From positions 38,630-102,629 of the forward strand of contig WNNJ02001072.1 in the NCBI GenBank assembly GCA_012934845.2: 64,000 nt of DNA, in the 5' to 3' direction. Shown in pieces: positions 1-11,203 of this stretch. The position numbers were made by a program, and so were the translations under genes. How positions within the stretch are numbered: position 1 is the stretch's first letter; each line of letters begins with the position of its first letter. The notes beneath the pieces are model-generated. The model was not told the origin of the DNA and ran no database searches. It saw only the letters and a list, made by a program, of their open reading frames with translations. The stretch comes from Pomphorhynchus laevis. Taxonomy: Eukaryota; Acanthocephala; Palaeacanthocephala; Echinorhynchida; Pomphorhynchidae.

Positions 1-70
1 AATAGTGCCATTTGAATAGTGTCATTTGAATAGTGCAATTTGAATAGTGCCATTTGAATAGTGCTATAAT
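1..70. repeat. 14-bp tandem repeat, about 5 copies
   Basis: The window opens inside an array of the unit AATAGTGCCATTTG, repeated five times with one or two substitutions per copy. It is cut by the window edge, so its true length is unknown. It looks like a short minisatellite and has no coding potential. Confidence 0.85.
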
Positions 71-159
71 GTAGTGCTTTTAAATATACATTAAAAGCCC
101 TTTCTATATCGTGTAATTGGCAAATTAATAATTTAATAATTGGCAAATTAATAAATCAA

Positions 160-620
160 TAAATCATTATCGCGTAATTGACACAACTGCTGTGTTGAGA
201 AATAAGTGCCGAAACCTGATAACATTACAGTTCCTCCTGCTATGGAGGAACTGCAATGATACGTTGTATCATTCTTTTTCTGATAAAACGTATGTTATTT
301 ATGAATAAACTATTTATGTTATGTAGGAATAAAATAAACGTAATTATAGATAATTATAGATAATTATATTATAATATAATTAATAATTAAAATTTAAAAT
401 TAAAGTCAATTTTTATGAATTGACTATAAATAATATACGTTGTGACTGAATTAAATATAGAGGTCATCAGGAGGAACTGCTATGCTATAAAATTTCGGAT
501 CCTATTTCTCGACCCAACATAGTAGCATCAGGCCAAATACGCGCTAATGACGTATTTCCTCTGATAAAATTAGATTATCGAGTGTATCTTATTCTAATAC
601 AATGTATAAAATAAAAAGGT
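160..620. mobile_element. Naiad pseudo-LTR relics, convergent pair
   Basis: Two decayed copies of the Naiad terminal module face each other. The plus-strand copy (about 160-300) has the GCCGAAACCTGATA box and CAGTTCCTCC. The minus-strand copy (about 400-620) has the complementary GGAACTGCTATG, CCCAACATAG and AAATACGC...GTATTT hairpin boxes. The same module follows intact Naiad RT ends at 52080 and 17480, which fixes its identity. No coding part remains here. Convergent or inverted terminal repeats are common in Penelope-like elements. Confidence 0.7.
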
Positions 621-719
621 TTACTTTAAAGTATAAAATATATATAATATATGTACAAAGTAAATACGTAAAACTTTTCGGCTTAAGTAGGGAAATGCGT
701 TTAAGTATTTCACCGCTTG

Positions 720-2420
720 TGTAAAAAATTATATATTTTTATAACAGTCATAAAAATGAGTTGTGATTATAATTAAAATTAAAGATAATAAATTTTTATT
801 ACAAGATTCAAATATTAAAAGAAAGCCAGTTCTTAAGCGCTGGATAAGATACAAACTGGCTTGAGGCTCTCCGCAGTGACTGCGCAGTAATTTTCCAAGC
901 ATTGAGAAGAACGCTGATGCGTTCTGGCCCATCGCGCCCAACGTCTCAATAGCGATTGGGCAGAAATTATATCCATTGGATTCTATGGAAATATATTTTT
1001 GTCCTTTCCTGACCTCGGCCTGGTTTGCTACAACGCCGAATCCCACTATTGTTGAGGCTAAATGGCTGACAGATAAGGGGTCGACACAGGTGAAGTCCCA
1101 ACACATGGGTTTGCCTCTCTGCCATTGAATCATTTTCACGCCATCCGAGTGTTTGCCGTCGGATCTTGTTAGACCAAGCGGTTAGAGACGGCTAGGAATG
1201 TGGAATTTCCTGAGTGCGTCTGCGATGATCTTGTTGACCATACTGTGTAGAGCAAAACGGCCAGCTGATCAAAGGCAGCTTAAGCCATATGTATGGCTTA
1301 AGCTATCTCTACTTTTGCCCGACATATGCACGAGTGTGGCTGGCAGACTGTGGCGCCGAGACGTAACGCGATAGCTATACGTAACGTTTTGTCTGGTAAT
1401 AGTGTCCATACAGCCGATAATGGATGTGCTTGCAGGAACGCTTCTGCGGCAGCTGATCAAACACTAGTTAGACGGGCAAGTTCCGTAGACTCCAAAGTCT
1501 TGTTTTTTAGGTTGGCCAAGGTAGCAGCGTTTAATGCGCGTGTCCAATATTTTTGTGTGGAATGTAGATCTAGCATTGGTTTAGAAACTGTGGCATCACT
1601 TATTATTGTCTGATCTGCTGGTGAACTATGACTCGATGTTAGGGACCATCGACCGCCCGAAGAGATCCACAGGTTGGTATGCTGATTAAACTCGTCGGTT
1701 CCGACTGTTGGAGGTCCATGGAAGTGCGGTGGAAACATGCATAACGTAAGTGGAATACATGCCGAGTAAGACGCCAAGTACGCAGAAATTGCCAAGGTAG
1801 ACGCACTGGAGATTCCCAGGCCCCCATGGTCGATTGGAAGAGTGACTTGTTACCAGCTTGATTGTGAAAGAGAAATATTCAGTATTCTTTCTAATTCTTG
1901 TTTAAGGACAGTGTCGTATTCTGACAGAACGATGCTAATAGAACAAGGGATATACCTCAGTAAGAGGATATTTGGTGTGCTTAGGTAATTTGTTGACAAA
2001 AAGTATGCGACATGTGCATTGACGTGAGTCAGACGGCTGCACATCAATCGCAGTGTTGATACTTTGGGGCGGATAAAGTCGTCTAAGCTCTCTGAATTTC
2101 CTACGGCGGCACCTAGATGGGTGGCTTCAGATAGCGGTATAGTTTTGATCCCTGGGAAAACGTCAAAAACATTTTGAAACGCGTTTGGCGTCTCAGAGAT
2201 CAATTCTCATTTTGAATTATTGATATACATGCCGTACTTTGGGCCTTGAACTGATATAATTTCAACATCGTGAATGACATCTTATTGTCGGCCGACGACT
2301 GCCCCATCGTCCAGATACCAGGTGTTTAGTCAAGATCTGAGCTGTTTTAATAAAAGATTTAAAGCGAGGCAAAATACAACGGGGTGAGAGGGTCACCTTG
2401 TTGTACGCCTTCTTGTTTCA
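720..2420 (-). mobile_element. RLE-type LINE, 5'-truncated and decayed
   Basis: Read on the minus strand from 2420 downward, pieces of one reverse transcriptase and endonuclease ORF appear in the family order. First comes EGVQQGDPL (RT motif B, about 2400-2375). Next is TWYLDDGAV (motif C, near 2320-2290), which has LDD in place of the YADD of R2. A thumb piece with LGAAVG (1850-2203) follows, then PIDHGGLGISSAS (near 1830-1790). A zinc-knuckle-like stretch with LRLGATVCQPHSC lies near 1330-1400. Last is the distal nuclease part (729-1139) with MIQWQRGKPMCWDFTC and PIAIETLGAMG. The pieces lie in several frames with stops, so it is dead. The N-terminal half of the RT is missing, as expected for 5' truncation during target-primed reverse transcription. 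The exact clade (CRE/Utopia-like or a sister lineage) is uncertain. Confidence 0.75.
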
Positions 2421-2582
2421 TAAAAATTGTACATGAAAAATGAAATTTTATATTTATAAATATTACAAACATTTTACAAGATGTTGCCGTAAATATTATG
2501 TTGAAATATACGATAAATAAAGATGAAAATGACTAAATTTGAAACATGCTAAATTAACTAATGAAACGACATTAATATACAA

Positions 2583-3041
2583 GTGATAGAAGCTGGTTCA
2601 GTCCCTATAGTTGCAGGTGCACTAGGAAAACCGAACTATCTTCGATTTGCTCCAATTGGCTCATTTGTAAATATTGACGATTTTGAAAGCATTAAAGAAC
2701 TGGCAGATTATCTTAAGACATCAATTGAGGATGACAATGTATATAGGAGAAGACATTTTAAGCATAAAGAAGTTGCAGTGGATATGCAAAATGTAAATTA
2801 CAAATCATTTAATACTCATGACCTGATAGAATGGTGTCGATTGCACAGATTCAAAGATGAATATTTTTCAAAGCATTTACTACTTAAAGAATCGGGTGAG
2901 AACAAGTATTGCAAAATCTACAAGTTCATGCAGCAGCCAAACGCCAGACTTTTAATAAAATCAAAAGGTAAGAAACCGAGACCGTTAAGACACGAAGTTT
3001 GTTTGAACAGTGATTATTGGACCAAAAAATTTAAACTTTGA
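2583..3041 (+). CDS. GT10 alpha-1,3-fucosyltransferase, terminal exon
   Basis: This open segment encodes the C-terminal half of the GT10 fucosyltransferase domain. These are Golgi type II membrane enzymes that transfer L-fucose from GDP-fucose to N-acetylglucosamine on glycans. The family signature is clear near the start (EAGSVPIVAG, then RFAPIGSFVNIDDFESIKEL and ADYL), and a Cys/aromatic-rich tail (WCRLHRFKDEYF) ends at TGA 3041. The first codon is GTG, not ATG. The preceding bases (ATATACAAG, AG at 2582-2583) look like a splice acceptor, giving a phase-1 exon that begins TG ATA GAA. The upstream exons with the GDP-fucose-binding half are not visible. They may lie before the window, with the truncated LINE at 720-2420 inside the intron. 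No stop breaks the frame, so it may be live. Which of the several GT10 subfamilies it belongs to was not determined. Confidence 0.72.
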   Translation: MIEAGSVPIVAGALGKPNYLRFAPIGSFVNIDDFESIKELADYLKTSIEDDNVYRRRHFKHKEVAVDMQNVNYKSFNTHDLIEWCRLHRFKDEYFSKHLLLKESGENKYCKIYKFMQQPNARLLIKSKGKKPRPLRHEVCLNSDYWTKKFKL

Positions 3042-4690
3042 AGCCATTGTATTTTTTGTTTTCGTTTAATGATCAATAACTGATTTTTTCTAGTTATTCT
3101 GTTTCTGATGAAAATTGATACATACATAAATGATGCGTCATTTATGACGCATCAAAAAATGTTTAGTGACAGGATTAGCATGTGTCGATATATATAATGG
3201 TAAATTACTCGAAATGAAGTAAAATTTAGAAACTGTTTGTTGTAAAATATTGTGTTTAAGATTTAACTCAGAAAATACGAAACATTAAGAATACATCGGA
3301 CACTATAACATTTTTAAGATATTTCATTACAGATATCTTTCGTCATATTAGAATGATATTAGAATGTCATAATTGATGCGTCATTTACGACGAATCTCAA
3401 ACAAGCGAGTAAACCTGTATTATTGTGATATTATTGTGATAATACACCTTTTTCTCTATGCAAGTTGGCTATTATTGCTCGTAACGATATTACGCAATAT
3501 TGGTAACTTTGGCATTTTTCAGCAACTATAATTGCTTAGGAATATTACCGAATATCATCAGGATGGAGGTCCAATGTGCACTAAATACTAGATATGTTTT
3601 TGAAATAAAAATTTCAGGCAATTACCATTACATGGCCCAATTAGGTATTTTGATGTTATGGCGTCAACAAAAATTACGGACTTACGATCTAAATGAATCT
3701 GATCTAAATTAATTTATTAAACGGTGTGATGTGAGTATAATTCGAGATAAAACCAACAGCTAAGATTGTTGGCTTTTTGTCAGTCAAGATTCAAAATATA
3801 TCCATAGTGCATAGTACTTATGTACTATGTAAGGTCAAAGTTCCATATCTGCTACTATCAAAATCAAATATGAGACTTTTTAATCCGAGATAACACTATT
3901 TTAAATCGAAATGCATGTTGAAGAAAGCTGTCCTTAACCATATCCCGTTTCTACAATAAATGATTATTTAACCAAAATGATTTCCTCGACAATGGCGACT
4001 ATATGACTTTTAGATTGAGAATTAAATACGATAATTTATACCCAATAAGTAGAAGGTAATCACAAACCCAATAAGCATAGTTATAAGCAAATTCAGAATT
4101 CAAAATTATAATTTAAAAATATTTTACTATTAAAATTAACAATCGTTTTATAGAACTTGTCAGAGATCTCGTTGTTGTATAAATCCTAAAAACAAATGTT
4201 TGCAAAATAATTATTAAGTAGCGGAAACCTTTAAAATTATTTGCCAAACGTGAATTTGACTGCCTAATGTAAGAGTTAAAATTAATTCCAAAGTTAAAAA
4301 AAAATCAAATATAATTTTTCATAATTTTATAATATTTAATTTAAAATTTAAATATTTAAAATACTTTTAATCTTAAAAGTTTTAGGAAATGCAAGGAAAC
4401 TAGAAAATATCATCATGACAAGGATCATATTATGATATTAATTCTAATAATATTAATAATATTAATATAATTAATATTATTAAATATATATCCAATATTA
4501 ATTAATATTAGTTTACAATCTATAAAGTCTACAATAATTTGTAAATACAACAAATTGTTGATGTATCATTGATGCCACATTTTATAAATTAATTGTTTTT
4601 TTTTATTATATACAATTTTGATTTTTATAAAAATCAAATTTTTATCGGCAATAAAACAGATAAAAAGTAACGAATTAAAGTTAAAGTATA
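3042..4690. other. AT-rich spacer, no gene recognised
   Basis: About 1.6 kb of roughly 70% AT sequence downstream of the fucosyltransferase exon. It holds short repeated words such as TGATGCGTCATTTA (about 3130 and 3370) and poly-AT runs near 4430-4520. The short open frame at 3500-3712 matches nothing I know and has no splice or start context. No clear polyadenylation signal is seen close to the TGA at 3041. Confidence 0.5.
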
Positions 4691-4694
4691 TATC

Positions 4695-7001
4695 TGTAGG
4701 CCGCGAGACCGTCATTGCCGAGGTCAACTCTTTTCCTTCAGCGTCGGGACCAGGTTGCCTGGGGCTAAGACCGGAGCATCTCCAGGACATGTTACGAGCA
4801 AATAGCGGCGGTTCGCTAGCAGAGAATCTGACGCACCTTGTCAACCACCTTCTGGCGGGACTACCACCCTCTGAACTAACGCCTTACATTGCCGGCGCGA
4901 ACTTGATCGCACTTCCCAAAAAGAACGGGGGTATAAGACCAATTGCCGTTGGCGAAACTCTACGCCGTCTCTGCTCGAAATGCATATGTCTCCAACTCCG
5001 CAAACGTTTCGCTGGTCTCCTACAACCAACACAACTAGGGGTAGCAACCCCAAACGCAGTGGAAAGGATCGTTCACAACATCCGACGAATCCACGAACTT
5101 CACGCCAACGACAACAACTGGGCCTGGGCAAAGATCGATCTTTCAAACGCCTTCAACTCATTGTCCAGAGCGCACTTACGAGCGGCGGTCCGAGAGAACG
5201 TCCCGGAGCTCTTGCCATGGTTTGACTTTTCATACAAGTGCAAGGCACCCCTTCGTTTCGGCCCGCAGGACCCTCTCAATTCATGTGAAGGAGTCCAGCA
5301 GGGTGACCCGTTGGGCCCGTTCCTCTTCGCGTTGGCCATTAAAAAAACGATTGAACACGTTTCTCATATCCCTGGAATAAACCTCAACATGTGGACCTGG
5401 ACGATGGCATAGTTGGCGGGGCGCCTTCGGCAATTGCATCCGCACTCGGCTGGCTAGACATGAGTTTCAAGGAGATTAAATTGCAACTAAACTGGCGAAA
5501 TACAGAGGTCATCGGCACGCCTGAAGCCATAAGCTCTTGCTTGGCCCTACTATCCGAGGTGGTTTCGGACAACACCTCTGGAAACATGCACTTGTTAGGC
5601 ATACCCATCGGTGACAAGTCCTTCATAGAAACCCACCTGACAAACGAGATTCTGCCACCGCTAATCCAGACAATCGATGCAGTAGCCAAGCTGCCAGACC
5701 CCCAAGTCGGATACCTCCTACTCAAACACTGCGCTTCCTCGTCCAGGATAAACCACCTTATCCGTTCAGTTGATCCAAGGATTACAAAAACGTTTTGTCA
5801 GTCATTCGACAGACAAATCGCCAGCGCCTTTCAGAAAATAGGCGCGTGTCAACTACACGAAACAGCGAAATCACAGATGACACTCTCAATCCGTCTGAGT
5901 GGATTTGGCCTAAGATGCAATGCGGCGCATGTCCAGAGCGCATTTATACATAGCGTGATGCAGGTCGGAGAAGAATACAGTCTGGATCCTACACTTTTTC
6001 CTGGCTATTCAGAGGCATTAGCCACCCTTAGAACCACAGTGGGATCTCACTTCATACCGTCTACGGAGGGCGGTCAATCATCAACCTCACGCCTGATTAA
6101 AAATCTCGCCTCGACACAGCTTATACAATCATCTAGCGAAATCGACCGTGCCCGGCTACATGCAGTGTCGTGTTCAAAAGCTGGGGCTTGGCTTAGTGCT
6201 GTACCAAATGCGGCATCTGGAACGGAATTAACACCCCCACAGTTCTGTATTCTAGTCCGCATGTGGCTTGGAATTCCTTTACACGAAAGGAATTATAGAT
6301 GCGGCCGCTGCATGCGCATAGCTGATAAGGAAGGCATACACTCGCTAACATGCCAATACGGGGGTTACCAAGGACTGCGGCATAATGCTATTCGTGACGT
6401 GGTATTCGCAGCCGCACAATCATCCCGGATGGATGTAGCTCTGGAAGTGCGAGGTATTATCCCGGACCTACGTGAACGGCCGGCAGACATCCTATTTTAT
6501 GGGGATCCTCCCCATGCAATCGACTTTGCAGTCACTCACCCCCAACAGACGGCATACCGTCGCTCAGCTGCTAACGCACAGCTCGCCGCCGCTACATCGT
6601 ACGCGGCTAATGTTAAAGACCGGAAGTACAAGAGCAGGGTCGAAGCAGCGGGGTATATATTCTCAGCCGCTGTAGTGGAGTCGTTTGGGGGATGGAATGA
6701 AGTGGGAAACAGTTTCATTAAACGGGTTGTAAATAACATGAGCCGGACAAGCGGAGTCAGATACGCCGTGACGATCTCGCATTTATACCAGCGCATCTCT
6801 ATTGCAATAATGAGAGGCAACGCCAAAGCAATGCTAGCGTCACTTGACCAGATCCCAATATCGACATTTGATGGTGGACACCAGGAAACATGTGAACCCG
6901 GGAAACGCCTCTTCGAGCCAGACTCTTGTGCTTCGAGCCGAACTCGTTATGTGATGGGACTACCGGTTTGCAAAGATAACAAAAGAACCATACCCCAATG
7001 A
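4695..7001 (+). mobile_element. RLE-type LINE ORF (RT plus restriction-like endonuclease)
   Basis: This is a 5'-truncated LINE coding for reverse transcriptase followed by a PD-(D/E)XK-like nuclease. RT motifs in order: GPGCLGLRPEHL, ALPKKNGGIRPIAVG (fingers), WAKIDLSNAFNSL (motif A), CEGVQQGDPLGPFLFALAI (motif B), and DLDDGIVGG (motif C). The last two lie in different frames, so a single frameshift separates 4618-5412 from 5391-7001 just at motif C. The rest of the second frame is uninterrupted. Past the thumb come a CCHC-type knuckle (CGRCMRIADKEGIHSLTC, near 6300-6350) and the nuclease core RPADILFY...AIDFAVTHP near 6478-6540. Base composition (about 50% GC) contrasts with the AT-rich surroundings. 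Motif C is LDD, unlike the YADD of R2, pointing to a CRE/Utopia-like lineage. It is a different family from the copy at 720-2420. The 5' part and N-terminal fingers of DNA binding are absent. Confidence 0.82.
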
Positions 7002-7486
7002 ATGAGTACGACGAAATAATTCCCGTGTCATGCATGAATGAGATAGTGCACCAAATTCCCGATACACTGCCAATAATCCAGACCAGCCCGATTTCTAACA
7101 TACAAATAATGCCCCAGCAACCTATCCAAACGATCATGATCATTGAACAGCCGCGTACGACAACTGCGAAGATCGATATCGACAATGTTGAGTATTTTCC
7201 TGAGCATGAACGAGAAACAATGGGACCGAAATTTGGTGGAGCAATTGAAACGTGCTCACGATGTGGAACCACAGTGTATGCTGCGGAAAGAATTAGTGCG
7301 TGCAGTTCGCAATGGCACGAAAAGTGCTTTAGATGTAAAACTCGCAATACAACGTTGACTTTGGGTACATATAAAGATCATGATGGAGAAATATACTGCA
7401 AAGGTTGCTTCGCCGATAAACTTCTCCCACACGACAGAAACCGCAAACAGGCCGAGGAGGAAATGAAGGCCAGCAAGCAGCTGTAA
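6998..7486 (+). CDS. Single LIM-domain ORF (muscle LIM protein-like), probable retrocopy or chimera
   Basis: An intact 162-codon frame starts at ATG 6998, overlapping the TGA of the LINE ORF as ATGA. Residues 1-75 are low-complexity and unrecognised. From residue 76 it reads GPKFGGA...CSRCGTTVYAAERI, the N-terminal LIM signature of CRIP/Mlp60A-type muscle LIM proteins, which act at Z-discs and in actin bundling. The first zinc site is complete (C86, C89, H107, C110). The second has C113, C134 and C137, but Arg116 stands where a Cys is expected, so it is probably broken. The C-terminal tail (LLPHDRNRKQAEEEMK) is charged and lacks the Gly-rich linker of Mlp proteins. There is no intron and no obvious poly-A tract. 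The close joint to the LINE suggests a retrotransposed or template-switched copy of a host mRNA. A live one-exon gene is less likely. Confidence 0.65.
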   Translation: MNEYDEIIPVSCMNEIVHQIPDTLPIIQTSPISNIQIMPQQPIQTIMIIEQPRTTTAKIDIDNVEYFPEHERETMGPKFGGAIETCSRCGTTVYAAERISACSSQWHEKCFRCKTRNTTLTLGTYKDHDGEIYCKGCFADKLLPHDRNRKQAEEEMKASKQL

Positions 7487-8062
7487 TTTAGTAGTTCTTG
7501 TATTTGATTTTTTTATTACATCTTGTTAAAATTTTTAATTGTATCAATTATACTGACTAAAAAAAGTTTACTTAAAGTTAAAGTTATTCATTATTTAAAG
7601 TTAAATAATGAATAGGATAGCAAACAGTAAAATGATAAGACGTTAAAAAAGTTAAATTTTTAAATGTTATGCATTTTTGTCGAATTCACTTAATATTAAG
7701 GTTTCTATAAAAAAACCAAATATGATTTATAAGATTTTATAAATCATTTTATATTTCTACATAAATTTGTATTTCTTTATATTTAGGATAAAACAAATAA
7801 TGATATATTAAAAAAATTAATATATTTATAAAATATAAAAAATTATATTAATAATTAATATAATTTTACATTATTTTATTAAATTATAAAATTATATTAA
7901 TAAATATTAAAATTATTATCAGTTATAATAATTATTAATAATAAGTTATATAATACGTTGTATCATATTGTATTAATATATTAATACATTGTATTAATCA
8001 ATTATATTAATAAACATTAATATTATTAAAAATACCTATTAATAAATAGAAGATAGATAAAT
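7487..8062. other. AT-rich spacer
   Basis: More than 80% A+T, with runs of TTAATATAATTA-type words. No coding, RNA or element signature was recognised between the LIM ORF and the next Naiad 3' end. Confidence 0.5.
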
Positions 8063-8960
8063 AATTAAATCAGCTAACTGAGTCTACGTATTTAATATAA
8101 TTATAAAATAAAAAAAACATAATAATGCTAAATCAAAATTTAATAATTAAATATTAAAATAAATAATTGTTTTTAGATTTTTTATAATTTAAATCAAGTT
8201 AAAATAAAAAATAAAATTTAAAATAAACGTCATTTTTATGAATTGACTAATAAACAACAGACGTTGTATCAGAATAAGGATTAGAGGTCATTACGAGGAA
8301 CTGCTATGCTATCAGGTTTCGGCCCTTAACTCATCTACCCAACATAGATGTGGGGCCAAATACATGCTAATGATGTATTTCCTCCGATAAAACTATCTAG
8401 TATCTAATTCTAATGCAAAGTATATTATTTATTATCCATCAATAAAATTTTCCGCTAATGATTTTAAATCTATTTTTCATTGTATCGTTTTGATTTATAT
8501 ATTTAACTAATTTTCTGCTTAATGTCATTTTTATAGTAACCTAGTTTAAAATATGTATCTATTAAATTATTTAAATGATTTTGAAGCCAATATCATTACA
8601 TATTGTTGCAATTCTTAAAATTTCATTATTTAATGTATTATATTTTATACAATATGGTATGCATGAATGCTCATATAAATGAATGCTCATATATCTCTTC
8701 ATTATACATGAATGAAGAGATAATTTAACTATAGATATAATATAATTATATTAAATACTATTATACAATACCAGTACTAATATAATATGTTGTATCAAAT
8801 TAATATATTGTATATAATTTCTATTATATAATAATATAATAGATACATATTAGTTATCATATTATATTTATTATATTATAATAAATATAATATATTTCTA
8901 TAAAATTATATAAAAATTATATTATATAATTTCTATTATAATTAATAATATAAATTTTTG
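8063..8960 (-). mobile_element. Naiad Penelope-like element, 3' fragment
   Basis: Read on the minus strand, this is the end of the Naiad RT (codons matching the C-terminus encoded at 51830-52050, here about 8690-8450). It is followed by the terminal module (about 8410-8260, with hairpin AAATACAT/ATGTATTT at 8373-8380 and 8358-8365) and by the AT-rich 3' end TACGTAGACTCAGTTAGCTG (about 8085-8063). The rest of the element upstream (8690-8960) is decayed AT-rich sequence. Confidence 0.8.
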
Positions 8961-10019
8961 AAAATCAATATTGCTAAGGTAAGCAGCTCATCAACTGCTG
9001 ATCAAATGCTTACATTTCACATTTCAGTCCTTTTATTGCGAACTGGTGATTTATTAAATTTGTCTTCTGCTTTCAGAGTTTTACTTAATGCAAAACTTCG
9101 AAAAGGTTTTTTTGAAAAAAAAGTTTAAAAATAATATAAAACTTAAATATTTTATATTTTAAAATTCTAATGTTTAAAAATAAAATTTAAAATATTTTTA
9201 AATCGATTATTTCATTATTTTGTCATAACAAATGCAGTTGAAAAATTTCTTTTCGAATGTCAACCAAGAAATCAAATGCTTCAGAATTGATAGAATAGAT
9301 CACTTTTTGGTGCATTTGTCCGCTCGTTGTTTAGCATGTGGCCACTAACTTGGTAACACACATGCTTGTATTGACATTGAGCAATATAATGTAATCATTT
9401 ATGTGATTTGTACAACAGTATTCTTTTGAGAAATGTCTAACGTATCAAATGATTGTAAATCAAAATATTCTCAGCGCACAGTCAGACCTTTTACCATTTC
9501 ATCATTAGCTGTTAAATAATTTCATCATTATTGCATAAGAATGTAATATAAACATTCAAAATATGAAATGATATTTGTGGCTTTACTGAAATTTTTATTT
9601 TCAATAAAAAATTTAACTTTAAATCTCTTAATCACTTTATTATTTATCTTTATCTTTATAAATTATAATTATAAAGATAAATCTTCATCAGATTTAATCA
9701 GATTATAATCTTCATTATACTTTATTTATATTTATATATAAATATATATAAATATAAAAATATATTTATAATATTTTTAAAATAAAATTATGTAAATTTT
9801 TTATTGATTTTTTATTTTATATAAATTATTATTAAATTAACATTTTCATTTAATTATTATTTAAATTTTAATAAAATACTATTAAAAATAGTATTTTTAA
9901 TATAGTATACTAAAATAGTATACTAAAAATTAATAATAATGTATACTAATTAGTATACTAAAATTTTTAGTATACTAATACTAAAAATACGTAGTATTTT
10001 ATAAAATACTACGTATTTT
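8961..10019. other. AT-rich spacer with short palindromes
   Basis: No gene is seen. A GTAAGCAG...ATGCTTAC inverted pair lies near 8980-9015. The stretch 9900-10018 is packed with TAGTATACTA palindromes and ends in a perfect one, AATACTACGTATTTT paired with its mirror half near 9985-10018. Such AT palindromes could extrude as cruciforms, but I assign no function. Confidence 0.45.
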
Positions 10020-10625
10020 AATAAAATACGTAGACTCAGTTAGCTTATCTGATTGGTATAAACGAGAAATAAATATAATTTAATTAATATTTTACCAATA
10101 TCAATTGAATTAGTAACAGACGTAGTTTGGTTCAGTTGAAGGGACAATGTTGAAAATTATAAGTCAATTCATAATAATTGACTTTTATTTTAAATTTGAA
10201 TTTTTAATCTTAATATAAATTGTTAACAAATATTATAAAAAATTATTAATTATTTATAATTATTTATTATTTATAATTATTTGATTATTTTATCATTATT
10301 GAAGTTATAAAAATAGTCATCAAAATTTCAATGGTAACAATGGCTGCACAGGTATATAAACTTAAAATTAGGAAACCAACTATAGATGACTAGGTTGATA
10401 ACGGTAATCATTAAGAAAATAAACATTATGTTATCAAATTGAAGTAAGCACCTTTCCCCAACGCTGATTTAATTTAAAATAAAAAAATAATTTCAATTAA
10501 ATTTGCAGAATAGAAGACGAAAATATTTCATTAAATCTAATTGCCAATAAAATCAGAGACGGCTTAAAATTATTAAACTTTACAATATAAATTAGATAGA
10601 TTCAGTAAGCTTATCTGATTAATAT
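10020..10625 (+). mobile_element. Two Naiad 3'-end fragments
   Basis: The terminal sequence TACGTAGACTCAGTTAGC, which closes Naiad copies at 17900 and 52410, occurs at 10022-10045. A diverged version (GATTCAGTAAGCTTATCTGA) occurs at 10590-10615. Between them, AAGTCAATTCATAATAATTG (about 10160) matches the segment just after the Naiad terminal hairpins. Only non-coding 3' sequence is left. Confidence 0.55.
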
Positions 10626-11185
10626 GAAATACAGTAAACAAATATTAAACACATGTGTTGAACGTTGAATTAATTTACTAATCTTATTAATTTACTAAAA
10701 TAATTATTAATAATTGATTTATTAAATATTTTTATATCATCATTAAACAATTGAATTATTAGAATTGTAATAATTTATTAGAATAAAATTATAATAAAGT
10801 TATAATATAATTAAAATTATTTACTTTAAAATTATAAAATATTAATAATTATAAAGTCATAATTAATAATTATGTCATCACGTATAATTAATAAAAAATA
10901 GAATTAAATTAATTATATCGACGTTTGAAAAAATCTGAAGTTGTCAAAAATTATTAATATTACAAATATTAATAATTATTGTTAATTATTAAAATTACAA
11001 ATTATTAATCTAATCTATTAGTATCTGATTGTATCTTTTTGAATCATCGATACGATCAAAATAGTCACACTGTGGAATCGTTATTAAAAATCGCTTACAA
11101 TTTAATGTTTTCTTTAAATAAAATCAAATAAGCCACATAATATGCAACAATATGAAAATAGTAACTTTACCTGTTTGAAGTAATT

Positions 11186-11203
11186 TTATCCCTCAACCGC
11201 GTC
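11186..11203 (-). CDS. Nap1: NAP1 exon 6 (last five codons and stop)
   Basis: Acceptor TTCTTTCAG is followed by GAC GCG GTT GAG GGA TAA, giving DAVEG and the stop. A GTAAAG donor-like site lies 17 bp past the stop, so a 3'UTR intron or an alternative end is possible. No AATAAA was spotted close by. Confidence 0.78.
   Translation of the reverse strand, partial: DAVEG

Noticed and set aside
1326-1613. 95-codon plus-strand frame
   Set aside because: Antisense shadow of the RLE LINE at 720-2420.
3500-3712. 70-codon plus-strand frame as a small gene
   Set aside because: No family resemblance, no splice or start context, and AT-rich composition; expected by chance.
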